A stretch of DNA of 64,000 bases from Pedobacter terrae (lineage in GTDB: Bacteria > Bacteroidota > Bacteroidia > Sphingobacteriales > Sphingobacteriaceae). This document shows, in pieces, positions 43,067-51,683 of this stretch. The position numbers were made by a program, and so were the translations under genes. A model generated the notes under the pieces. The model was not told where the DNA came from and searched no databases. It saw nothing but the letters and a program-made list of their open reading frames with translations. Positions within the stretch are counted from its first letter, which is position 1. Each line of letters begins with the position of its first letter. The stretch lies in NCBI RefSeq assembly GCF_900100705.1, contig NZ_FNCH01000014.1, positions 62,001-126,000 on the forward strand, written 5' to 3'.

Positions 43067-43103
43067 AGCCTTTAGATCGAGAGATTTAAAGGCTCTTTTG
43101 TTT
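43067..43103 (+). terminator. Terminator of the tRNA cluster
   Basis: agcctttagat with atttaaaggct (one mismatch), followed by CTTTTGTTT, 12 nt after the second tRNA-Pro. Confidence 0.75.
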
Positions 43104-43181
43104 ACAGCCATATTCTTCCCAAAAACAATAAAATTTCAATCCGATTTTCTCAATAAATTCCTTTCGTAGCTTAATTTTACT

Positions 43182-43832
43182 ATGTTAGTAAAACGAATTA
43201 TCCCTATGCCGTTAAAAAAGGTTCAATTTCATGAAACCAGTGTGCCCGAATGGAATTCCTTTAAAGGGGGAGATTGGAATGCCTACAGGCAATTGTACAA
43301 CATTCATTTTAAGGCGCTTAATAATTACGGATATAAATTTACCAGGGATGTGAGCCTGATTGAGGATGCCGTACACGATTTATTTGTGAATTTGTGGGCC
43401 AAACGCGAACAGTTGGGCAACCCCGTGTCTGTAAAAAATTATCTCTATAAATCACTGCGAAACTTATTGTTCAGAAAGATGGAATCCCAGCAACGTTTTG
43501 TAAAGATAGATTCAGCTGAAGACTATCCATTTAACTTCGAAGTATCGTTCGATACTGTTTTTATGGAAGATGAGTCGAAAAAAGAACTTCAGCGTAAATT
43601 AAAAGATGTCATTAAAACCCTTTCTGCCCGACAACAGGAAATTATCTACTTAAGATTTTATGAAGGTTTAAGCTACGAAGAGGCCGCAGATATTATGAAC
43701 CTGAATGTTGCTTCTACCTATAAACTGCTTTACAAGGCTATAGGGAAACTTCAGGAGCGGGTTAAGTTGGTCGATTTAATAATGGTGTTGGCACTAATGG
43801 CATCAAAAAAAGAACTTTTAGAAATAAATTAA
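43182..43832 (+). CDS. ECF-type RNA polymerase sigma factor
   Basis: The 216-aa protein has sigma-70 region 2 (about 30-95: FKGGDWNAYRQLYNIHFKAL, then FTRDVSLIEDAVHDLFVNLW) and region 4 (about 145-195: TLSARQQEIIYLRFYEGLSY then EEAADIMNLNVASTYKLLYK). An ATG at 43206 (removing eight residues) is an equally good start. It directs RNA polymerase to the target locus when released by the FecR-like protein that follows. Bacteroidota ECF/FecR/SusC-STN trios sense a ligand outside the cell. It begins the 43-60 kb locus. Confidence 0.9.
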   Translation: MLVKRIIPMPLKKVQFHETSVPEWNSFKGGDWNAYRQLYNIHFKALNNYGYKFTRDVSLIEDAVHDLFVNLWAKREQLGNPVSVKNYLYKSLRNLLFRKMESQQRFVKIDSAEDYPFNFEVSFDTVFMEDESKKELQRKLKDVIKTLSARQQEIIYLRFYEGLSYEEAADIMNLNVASTYKLLYKAIGKLQERVKLVDLIMVLALMASKKELLEIN

Positions 43833-43898
43833 CTTTTTTTAAAAATGTAGGGATAATTTAGGTGGGTTCATGTATATAAGGTTTATATAAATGCTGAT

Positions 43899-44921
43899 AT
43901 GGATTTTTCTAAATATACACACTACACTTTTGAAGATTTTCTGAACGATGCTGCTTTTCTGGCGTTTGTTGTAGAGCAGAATACTTCAGATGTATTGGCC
44001 TGGGAAAAATTTAAGGCAACAAATCCGTATAAAAGTAAAATTGCCATTGCTGCTTTCGATACCATTTTGGCTTATCGTCAGCAAAAAGTTTTCAGTAATG
44101 AGGGGGCACAGCAATCGCTTTTCGAAAAAATTTCAGGAAGTATAACAGCGGGGGAGCCAAAAACCAAAAAACTTTCTTTTTCATCTTTATTTAGGGTAGC
44201 AGCAGTTTTAGCCGTAGTCCTTTTATCGGCTGTATTTTATTTTACGCTATGGAATAAGGATGCTGTTCAGACTGATTATGGTATGATCAAAACCATCACC
44301 CTGCCTGATGGCTCGGAAGTTACGCTGAACGGGAATTCGAAAATCAGTTACGCTGCAGATTTTGGTGATGGGCCGAGGGAAGTATGGATTGATGGTGAAG
44401 CTTTATTTAAGGTGAAGCACATCAACATTGATACGAATCACATCCAGCCAGCTGAAAAATTTGTGGTGCATTGCGGAGACATGAACATTGAAGTATTGGG
44501 AACCACCTTTAATGTAAAAAGCAGGCACGAAAAAACCAGTGTAGGCTTATTAAGCGGAAAGATCAGGGTAGACTATAATGATGTAAGTAAAAACAGAAAA
44601 CAATTTGTGATGAAACCTGGTGAGTTGGTTAAGTATGCTGAAGAAAGCAATCTTGTTCATCAGAAAATAGTTAATCCGCAACATTTAACCGCCTGGATCA
44701 ACCATCAACTCGTATTTCAAAATGCCAGCCTAGAAGAGATGATCACCGTATTACAGGATGACCTGGGTTATGAGCTTACTTTAAGCGATACGAAGTTCAG
44801 CGACCTTAGGGTTGAGGGCGAAATTAATGTAGGCAGCGTTAAAGAATTGCTTCAGATTTTATCTACTACCTTACACCTTAATATTAAAACATACAATAAG
44901 AAAATAACCATAACCAAATAG
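43899..44921 (+). CDS. FecR-family anti-sigma factor
   Basis: The 340-aa protein has a cytoplasmic N-terminal part (about 1-85), one membrane helix (FRVAAVLAVVLLSAVFYFTL, about 91-111) and the periplasmic FecR domain (about 117-215: TDYGMIKTITLPDGSEVTLN and WIDGEALFKVKH). A C-terminal DUF4974/STN-like half follows (FQNASLEEMITVLQDDLGYE LTLSD). It holds or activates the ECF factor upstream and contacts the STN domain of the SusC downstream. Gap to the sigma gene is 66 nt. Confidence 0.92.
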   Translation: MDFSKYTHYTFEDFLNDAAFLAFVVEQNTSDVLAWEKFKATNPYKSKIAIAAFDTILAYRQQKVFSNEGAQQSLFEKISGSITAGEPKTKKLSFSSLFRVAAVLAVVLLSAVFYFTLWNKDAVQTDYGMIKTITLPDGSEVTLNGNSKISYAADFGDGPREVWIDGEALFKVKHINIDTNHIQPAEKFVVHCGDMNIEVLGTTFNVKSRHEKTSVGLLSGKIRVDYNDVSKNRKQFVMKPGELVKYAEESNLVHQKIVNPQHLTAWINHQLVFQNASLEEMITVLQDDLGYELTLSDTKFSDLRVEGEINVGSVKELLQILSTTLHLNIKTYNKKITITK

Positions 44922-45008
44922 TTAAGGAAGGATTTAAGCGCTTGAATTCAACCTAAGCTATAATTAACCAACAACAATTAACCAACAACAACTAAACTAA
45001 ACAGGATT

Positions 45009-48000
45009 ATGAGAATACTCTACCTTAGGAGGGTAGCTGAATATAGCTGCCTTACTATGATGCTCTGCGCGTGTACATTATTTTGTTCCGCACAGCTCAT
45101 GGCCCGCAACGTGGCTCATGCGAACGGCCTGAAAGCGCAAACCATTAACGATAATAAAATATCACTTAAAGCCGCAGTACAACTCATCAAAACACGGTTT
45201 GATATTAAAATAGCCTATAAGGCAGGGATTTTGGAAAACAAAGACAGCGACCTGACTGAAACACAGCTGATGGCATTCGGTGATGCCAAAACCGCCTTAA
45301 CCTTTGCTTTGAATGGTTCTATGCTCGATTTTAATAAGATCAGTGAGTCGCAGTATATCATTGTCAATGCCAGCGCCATAAATTTGGCCGATGTTATTAA
45401 GGGAAACATTTTTTCAGCAAGTGATAACCTGCCGTTAATAGGTGCTACCGTATATATCAAAGGGACCAAAACTGGTGCGTCGACGGATGCGCAAGGACAA
45501 TTCAGTATTACCATTCCTAACGAACTGGTTGGGAAATCGATCATTTTAAGCATTGCATCAGTAGGTTATGAAACGCTTGAACTTCCGGTAACTGATTTTA
45601 AAATACCGGTAAGTGTTAAACTGAAAGAAAGTGCCAGCAGCTTAAATGATGTGGTGGTAACTGCCCTTGGTATAAAACGCGATAGCAAAGCTTTAGGTTA
45701 TGCGGTTACAGAAGTAAAAGGATCTGAATTTACGCAGGCCCGGGAAAATAATGTGGCAAATGCCTTAACAGGTAAAATTGCTGGGGTTAATGCTACCGGT
45801 TTATCTACCGGCCCTGGTGGATCCAGCCGCGTGATCATCCGTGGTAATGGTTCATTTAATGGCAACAACCAGCCGCTTTATGTGGTGAATGGAATGCCGA
45901 TTGATAACAGTGTACCTGGCGGTGCGGCGACTACCAATGGCTTGGCTACCAATGTCGACAGGGGAGATGGAATTTCAAGTATCAATCCTGATGATATTGA
46001 AAGTATTACGGTATTAAAGGGTGGTACTGCCGCGGCACTATACGGTTCGCGTGCCAGCAACGGTGTAATTTTAATCACGACTAAAAAGGGTGTCAAACAA
46101 AAAGGTATCGGAGTTGAATACAATACAACATTTACAATTGAGAATGCCATTAATGATAATGATTATCAGTATGAATACGGACAAGGGCTGGGTGGGGTTA
46201 AACCTATGACGAAGAATGATGCGATAGCCACGGGCCGTTTATCGTTCGGGGCGAAGATAGATGGTTCTGATTATGTGGCTGCAGATGGATTAACCCATCC
46301 ATACAGTGCCGTGAAAGATAATATCAAAAATTTCTATTCTACGGGAACAAACTTTACGAATACGATTGCATTTTCTGGTGGAACCGATGGTATTATTTAC
46401 CGGTTGTCTTTGTCAGATCTGGATAGTAAGGGGATTATTTCAAGCACCAGATTTAAAAGACAGACCGCTAACTTAAACATTAATGCGAAGATTACCGATA
46501 AGATAAAGGTAGAGGGTTTGGCGCAATACAACCTGGAAAAAGGTTTTGGCAGAACACTGGCTGGTGATGCACTGGGTAACCCTAACTGGACGCCTTACGA
46601 AGTTGCCAATACGGTAGATGTACGTTGGCTCGCCCCGGGTTACGATGCCGCCGGGAACCAAACGCCCTGGAACGATGCAGGTATTGCCACCAACGGTTAT
46701 TTCGTGATCAATAAATACCAGCAAAATGATGTAAAAAACAGGTTCATCGGTCAGGGTTCCATTACTTATGATATAGTGAAAAATTTTCAGTTGAAAGGGG
46801 TTATCAGTCGTGATTTTTATAACTACAACTACGTTAATATTTTGCCTACGGGAGATATTTACATTCCAAAAGGACAATATTCAGGCATCAAATCGGATGT
46901 TTCCGAAACAAATTCACTGATTACCGGAAATTACAAAAACCGCATTGCTGATAAAATAGGCATTTCGATATTGGGGGGAGCAAACAGCCGCCGCTTCGAA
47001 AATAAACAGTTAAATATGGATGGAAATACTTTTACCATACCATTTTTTTACAGCTATAAAAACCTGGCCACTGCGAGTACGATTCCGACTTATCAAAGAA
47101 TCAGAACGAATTCTGTATTCGGATCTGCCGATATGGATTATAAATCCATACTATTTCTAACCTATACGGCGCGTAACGATTGGTTTTCTACTTTAAGTCC
47201 AGATAATAACAGCATATTATACCAAAGTGTAGGCGGTAGTTTCGTCGTATCTGATGCTTTTAAACTTCCATCATCTATTGATATTTTAAGAGTCCGTGCA
47301 TCCTGGGCTGAAGTGGGCGGTGGTGCCGCTGATCCGTACAGAATTAATTTAAGTTATACTAACGTTCCAAGCGCAGGTCAGCCACTGCAGAATGTAACCA
47401 CTAACGACATTACCAATCCGAATTTAAAACCTTATACTTCTACCACTTACGAGGCAGGTGTAGAATTAAAAATGTTTAAAGGACGTTTGGGATTGGATTT
47501 TACGGCCTATAGTCGTAAAACGACTAACGATATCCTCAACGCAGCCATATCCTCAACTTCAGGATATAACAATGCGGTATTAAATGTGGGTGAGCTGAGT
47601 AATAAAGGGGTAGAATTCCTTTTAACAGGCGCTCCGGTTCAAGGCAATAAATTTGGCTGGAACATCAGTTATAATGTGGCATATAATAAAAGTGAAGTAT
47701 TGAAACTGGTAGATGGAACTACAACCTTTGAAATGGCACGTTCTGTAGGTAACTGGGGTTATATCAATCAAACCGTGGGCAGTGCTTACGGAACTATCGT
47801 AGGAACACGTATGCTCAGAAACGAAGCAGGTCAGATTGTTTATAATTCAGCTACAAAACGTCCGGTAGCCACTGGTTTGCAAGAACTTGGTAATGGGGTG
47901 GCGCCGCTGACGATGGGCTTAACCCAGGATTTCAGGTTTGGTAATTTTAACCTGAGTTTCCTGATCGATGGTAAATTCGGCAATAAGGTATTTTCTATTA

Positions 48001-48422
48001 AAGAAGTGTATGCTACCCGTTTAGGATTATTAAAGAGTACCTTGCCCGGACGCGAAAATGGATTAACCATTTCTGGCGTTGACCAGGCAGGAAATCCATA
48101 TTCGGCTTTAATTCCGGTGAGCGATTTACGTGCTTATTATAACGATATGCGTAATTACTCAGAATTGTTTGTACACGATGGCGGCTTTATCAAACTTCGC
48201 CAAGCCATTTTATCATACAACATTCCGGTCAAAAAGCTCGATTTTCTTAAAATACAGTCGGCAAGTGTCTCTTTTGTTGCCCGTAATATCCTCACCTTCT
48301 ATAAAAAGACCGATAATTTTGATCCGGAATCGAGTTATACAAACGGTAATGCTCAGGGTTTTGAATCAATCGGATTGCCACGCACACGTACTTTCGGTTT
48401 AAACTTAATGGTTAAATTTTAA
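45009..48422 (+). CDS. SusC/RagA-type TonB-linked protein with STN signalling domain
   Basis: The 1137-aa product has a signal peptide (about 1-35), an STN domain (about 48-122: KISLKAAVQLIKTRFDIKIA, then LTFALNGSMLDFNKISESQY), a carboxypeptidase-regulatory-like domain (about 130-208: IKGNIFSASDNLPLIGATVY), and a TonB plug (about 213-340: NDVVVTALGIKRDSKALGYA, GSSRVIIRGNGSFNGNNQP). A barrel follows, ending TFGLNLMVKF. The STN domain marks it as a transducer that both imports a ligand and signals through FecR to the ECF factor, unlike the SusC at 8570. A duplicated attaaccaacaaca word lies in the short leader before it. SusD follows after ten nt. Confidence 0.95.
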   Translation: MRILYLRRVAEYSCLTMMLCACTLFCSAQLMARNVAHANGLKAQTINDNKISLKAAVQLIKTRFDIKIAYKAGILENKDSDLTETQLMAFGDAKTALTFALNGSMLDFNKISESQYIIVNASAINLADVIKGNIFSASDNLPLIGATVYIKGTKTGASTDAQGQFSITIPNELVGKSIILSIASVGYETLELPVTDFKIPVSVKLKESASSLNDVVVTALGIKRDSKALGYAVTEVKGSEFTQARENNVANALTGKIAGVNATGLSTGPGGSSRVIIRGNGSFNGNNQPLYVVNGMPIDNSVPGGAATTNGLATNVDRGDGISSINPDDIESITVLKGGTAAALYGSRASNGVILITTKKGVKQKGIGVEYNTTFTIENAINDNDYQYEYGQGLGGVKPMTKNDAIATGRLSFGAKIDGSDYVAADGLTHPYSAVKDNIKNFYSTGTNFTNTIAFSGGTDGIIYRLSLSDLDSKGIISSTRFKRQTANLNINAKITDKIKVEGLAQYNLEKGFGRTLAGDALGNPNWTPYEVANTVDVRWLAPGYDAAGNQTPWNDAGIATNGYFVINKYQQNDVKNRFIGQGSITYDIVKNFQLKGVISRDFYNYNYVNILPTGDIYIPKGQYSGIKSDVSETNSLITGNYKNRIADKIGISILGGANSRRFENKQLNMDGNTFTIPFFYSYKNLATASTIPTYQRIRTNSVFGSADMDYKSILFLTYTARNDWFSTLSPDNNSILYQSVGGSFVVSDAFKLPSSIDILRVRASWAEVGGGAADPYRINLSYTNVPSAGQPLQNVTTNDITNPNLKPYTSTTYEAGVELKMFKGRLGLDFTAYSRKTTNDILNAAISSTSGYNNAVLNVGELSNKGVEFLLTGAPVQGNKFGWNISYNVAYNKSEVLKLVDGTTTFEMARSVGNWGYINQTVGSAYGTIVGTRMLRNEAGQIVYNSATKRPVATGLQELGNGVAPLTMGLTQDFRFGNFNLSFLIDGKFGNKVFSIKEVYATRLGLLKSTLPGRENGLTISGVDQAGNPYSALIPVSDLRAYYNDMRNYSELFVHDGGFIKLRQAILSYNIPVKKLDFLKIQSASVSFVARNILTFYKKTDNFDPESSYTNGNAQGFESIGLPRTRTFGLNLMVKF

Positions 48423-48432
48423 TGTTTGAAAG

Positions 48433-49965
48433 ATGAAAAAGTTAATAACTAAATATAAATCAGCTATTTGTGTGGTATTAATCAGCACGCTTTTAACTTC
48501 ATGTACAAAAGATTTTCAGGAGATTAATACCGATCCAGAATCCTCTACAACCATCCAGCCTGCTTATGTTTTTACCAAAGCACAATATGATGGTGCCAAA
48601 AATAACCTTATTCTGCTGCTGGGTACCATGCAATACACCACCAGTTTTAATGATGTGGCTGGTTTTGGATCGAAATATGTTTCCAGTCAAAACCAACAGT
48701 CTATGGCACAATTCAGCAATGCCTACTATCAGGAAATCAATGAGCTGGCACTGGTGATCAATGCGGTAAAAAATGATCCAGAACAGGTAAATTTATTAGC
48801 CTCGGCACGGATCTGGAAAGCTTATTGCTTTAGCCGTATTACCGATTTATATGGCGATGTTCCCTATACTGAAGCCGCACAGGGGTACACCAATTCGAAC
48901 TATAAACCTGCATACGATTCGCAAAAAAGTATCTATTTAGATATGCTGAAGGAACTGGATGAATCTGCATTAAGTTTAAATGCTGCTAAAGCTACCTTTG
49001 GTCAGGCTGATTTGATTTATGCTGGTAGTACCATTAAATGGAAAAAGTTCGCTTACTCCTTAATGCTTCGTTTGGGCATGCGTTTAACTAAGGTAGATGC
49101 TGCATTAGCAGAAACCTGGGTGAAAAAAGCAATAGCCGGAGGTGTGATTACCGATGATGCCGATATCGCTAAAATCACTTACATGAGTGCTGGCCAGGAT
49201 ATCAATAAAAATCCGATTGCCCTAAGTTTATATAACAGTGATTTTATAAAAGCTGATGGCAACAGCAATCCCGAAGGAGGAAAATATCAGGATACTTTCA
49301 TTACTTATATGAAAAACAATAAAGATCCGCGTTTGGGAATTCTATCTGTTGTATATGTAAATGGTGTTGCCGATACCACTATGGCGATACAAAAAGGTAT
49401 GCCCGCTACTTTTAGCGCAAAACCAGCTGATTTTGTAACCTATTCCGAACCGAATCAGAAAACCGTGCTGGCCCAGGGAGGAGCGAAGCTCATTTACACG
49501 ACAGCTGAAACCAATTTCCTTTTGGCAGAAGCCGTTTTGCGCGGGTGGTATAACGGTGGTACTGCAGCTACGCTTTACGAATCGGGGGTCCGTGCTGCCA
49601 TGAAACAATGGGCAATTATTGCGCCGGCCGATGGGATCATCAGCGATTTGCAGATCAATACTTATATTAAATACCATCCATTTAATACAAGCGGAACTTT
49701 TGAGGCTAAAATGCAGCAGATTTATACCGAGTACTGGCTGGCGGCATTTCCTGATGCCCAGGAAGCATTTGCCAGTTACCGTAGAACAGGTTATCCGGCT
49801 TTGGTGCCTGTAAATTATGTTGGAAATGCCACCGGAGGAAAGATTTTCAGAAGAATGTTGTATCCACTTTCAGAACAGAATTTAAACCGTGCATCGCTTG
49901 ATGCGGCTATTGCCCGTCAGGGAGCCGATGATTTTATGACCCGCATCTGGTGGGACAAATTATAA
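48433..49965 (+). CDS. SusD/RagB-family lipoprotein
   Basis: The 510-aa lipoprotein (lipobox LTSC, Cys24; mature TKDFQEINTDPESS) matches SusD-like_2: the ARIWKAYCFSRITDLYGDVP YTEA region (about 125-150), YAGSTIKWKKFAYSLMLRLG (about 196-215), YTTAETNFLLAEAVLRGWYN (about 355-374) and RMLYPLSEQNLNRA near the end. It binds the substrate on the cell surface for the SusC beside it. The sequence differs clearly from the SusD at 11603, so the two pairs take different ligands. Confidence 0.94.
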   Translation: MKKLITKYKSAICVVLISTLLTSCTKDFQEINTDPESSTTIQPAYVFTKAQYDGAKNNLILLLGTMQYTTSFNDVAGFGSKYVSSQNQQSMAQFSNAYYQEINELALVINAVKNDPEQVNLLASARIWKAYCFSRITDLYGDVPYTEAAQGYTNSNYKPAYDSQKSIYLDMLKELDESALSLNAAKATFGQADLIYAGSTIKWKKFAYSLMLRLGMRLTKVDAALAETWVKKAIAGGVITDDADIAKITYMSAGQDINKNPIALSLYNSDFIKADGNSNPEGGKYQDTFITYMKNNKDPRLGILSVVYVNGVADTTMAIQKGMPATFSAKPADFVTYSEPNQKTVLAQGGAKLIYTTAETNFLLAEAVLRGWYNGGTAATLYESGVRAAMKQWAIIAPADGIISDLQINTYIKYHPFNTSGTFEAKMQQIYTEYWLAAFPDAQEAFASYRRTGYPALVPVNYVGNATGGKIFRRMLYPLSEQNLNRASLDAAIARQGADDFMTRIWWDKL

Positions 49966-49976
49966 TATGCTAATGA

Positions 49977-50009
49977 TATCCGGCAAGGTGCTCCAGGCTT
50001 TGCCGGATA
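49977..50009 (+). other. Strong hairpin between susD and the fucosidase gene
   Basis: Perfect 10-bp stem tatccggcaa (49977-49986) with ttgccggata (50000-50009) around a 13-nt loop, with no T-run after. It may protect or cleave the transcript or partly stop transcription, giving more SusCD than enzyme message. Confidence 0.6.
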
Positions 50010-50027
50010 AATTAAACGATCAGAAGA

Positions 50028-51662
50028 ATGATATACCGAATACTATTAGTTTGTTTGTTTTTTACAGGTACGGTTTCTGCCCAGCGCAACGATGTGGTAG
50101 AAGATGAAACCTCCAGTAGTTACAATTTAAACAAACCGGAACGTGAAGAATGGCTGCGCAACACTGGAGCTGGTTTATTTATTCACTTCAATGTTGATGC
50201 ACAATTGGGTGTAGTCATCAGTCACTCGCTGGTTGGCGCCTCCGATGATTATACGGAGCGTTATTTTAGTGAGCTCCCTAAAACATTTGATCCGTCTTTA
50301 TTTAACCCTAAGGATATTGCCGAACTGGCCAAACTGGCTGGCATGAAATACATTGTGTTTACCACTAAACACCATGCTGGTTTTTGTTTCTGGGATACCA
50401 AAACTACAGACTTTAAAATTACCAACACACCATATAAAAAAGACCTGTTAAAAGAATTTGTAAAAGCCACACGTGAGGCCGGGCTTGATGTAGGTTTTTA
50501 CTTTTCTCCGGAAGATTTTAATTTTCTTTATAAACATAAAATTCCCATCAGCAGAAATATCAACAATCTGGATGAAGCGACCAAAAAGGAATATGCAGCA
50601 TATAACCGTAAACAAACGGAAGAGCTGATGCAGAATTATGGTAAGATAGATGTGTTGTTTATTGATGGCGACCCGAAAGAAGCCGTTAAAGAAACCGCAT
50701 GGAAAATGCAGCCAGACATTTTGATTACCCGTGGAGCCATTTTAACTCCCGAGCAAACTTTACCAGGAGCTAAAATTACACAGCCTTGGTTATCGCCTAT
50801 TACCATGGGTACAGCCTGGCAGTACCAGCCCACTAACGAGCGTTATAAATCTGGTTCGCAATTGATAGCGTTATTGATTGAGGCTCGTTCTAAGGGCGGT
50901 TCATTATTGCTTAACGTTGGACCAAAAGCAAATGGTGCCTTGCCAAATGAGCAGGAAGACCGTTTACGTGAAATGGGAGGATGGTATTTTATCAACCACG
51001 AAGCCATGGACAGTGTGCGCAGTTGGGTGGTCAGCAAAGAGCAAAATATTTACTTCACCCAAAAAGCACCTGGAACTTTGTTTGCCATTGTGATGGATGC
51101 TAATAACTGGAAAGAAGGCGAGCGCAAGACTTTTCTGTTAAAATCGGCTAAGGCCACTGCAAACACAAAAATCAGTGTACTGGGACAAAATAGCCAGATT
51201 ATAGAATACAAACCAGATCTGGACGTGTCATCCAGATTTAAGCAAACAGTAAATGGTCTGGAGCTTTCGGTAGTGAAAGCACAGCGTATTTACGACGATC
51301 ACCGCTGGCCAAACCCTGTAGTGATCAAGTTGGAAAATGTTGTGCCTGTATTTACCGAGGCGGCAATGGTGCAGAGTGGTGATGATAAAGTCGTTGCCGG
51401 AGTTGCTACGCTCAATGGCAAGGTGCTTAACCATACTAAAATCAAACCCGAACGGGCAAGGTTTTATTATCGTCCATACCTCGGTCAGGTAGAAACGTTG
51501 TATGCGGGCGCATGGAAAATGAGTCCCTGGGTAAATATCAAGCCCGATGGAACTTTTAGCATCACGTTAAAATTACCTAAAGGTGCTTACGAATATAAAG
51601 CAGTTGTAGAACAGCAAAATGTAATTATAGAAGGAGAAAATAAAGTTTTAAACTTACCTTAG
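50028..51662 (+). CDS. Alpha-L-fucosidase (GH29)
   Basis: The 544-aa exported protein (signal peptide MIYRILLVCLFFTGTVSA) has the GH29 pattern: EWLRNTGAGLFIHFNVDAQL, KDIAELAKLAGMKYIVFTTK HHAGFCFWDTKTTDF (His115-His116 substrate pocket), the DVGFYFSPED segment, and the predicted nucleophile Asp213 in KIDVLFIDGDP. SKGGSLLLNVGPKANG (about 289-304) is also a GH29 hallmark. A C-terminal beta-sandwich follows to about 540. It removes terminal alpha-L-fucose in the periplasm or at the surface. The general acid/base cannot be assigned with confidence. It is in the PUL operon behind SusD. Confidence 0.9.
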   Translation: MIYRILLVCLFFTGTVSAQRNDVVEDETSSSYNLNKPEREEWLRNTGAGLFIHFNVDAQLGVVISHSLVGASDDYTERYFSELPKTFDPSLFNPKDIAELAKLAGMKYIVFTTKHHAGFCFWDTKTTDFKITNTPYKKDLLKEFVKATREAGLDVGFYFSPEDFNFLYKHKIPISRNINNLDEATKKEYAAYNRKQTEELMQNYGKIDVLFIDGDPKEAVKETAWKMQPDILITRGAILTPEQTLPGAKITQPWLSPITMGTAWQYQPTNERYKSGSQLIALLIEARSKGGSLLLNVGPKANGALPNEQEDRLREMGGWYFINHEAMDSVRSWVVSKEQNIYFTQKAPGTLFAIVMDANNWKEGERKTFLLKSAKATANTKISVLGQNSQIIEYKPDLDVSSRFKQTVNGLELSVVKAQRIYDDHRWPNPVVIKLENVVPVFTEAAMVQSGDDKVVAGVATLNGKVLNHTKIKPERARFYYRPYLGQVETLYAGAWKMSPWVNIKPDGTFSITLKLPKGAYEYKAVVEQQNVIIEGENKVLNLP

Positions 51663-51683
51663 GTGATAGTAAAAGGTTTTAAT

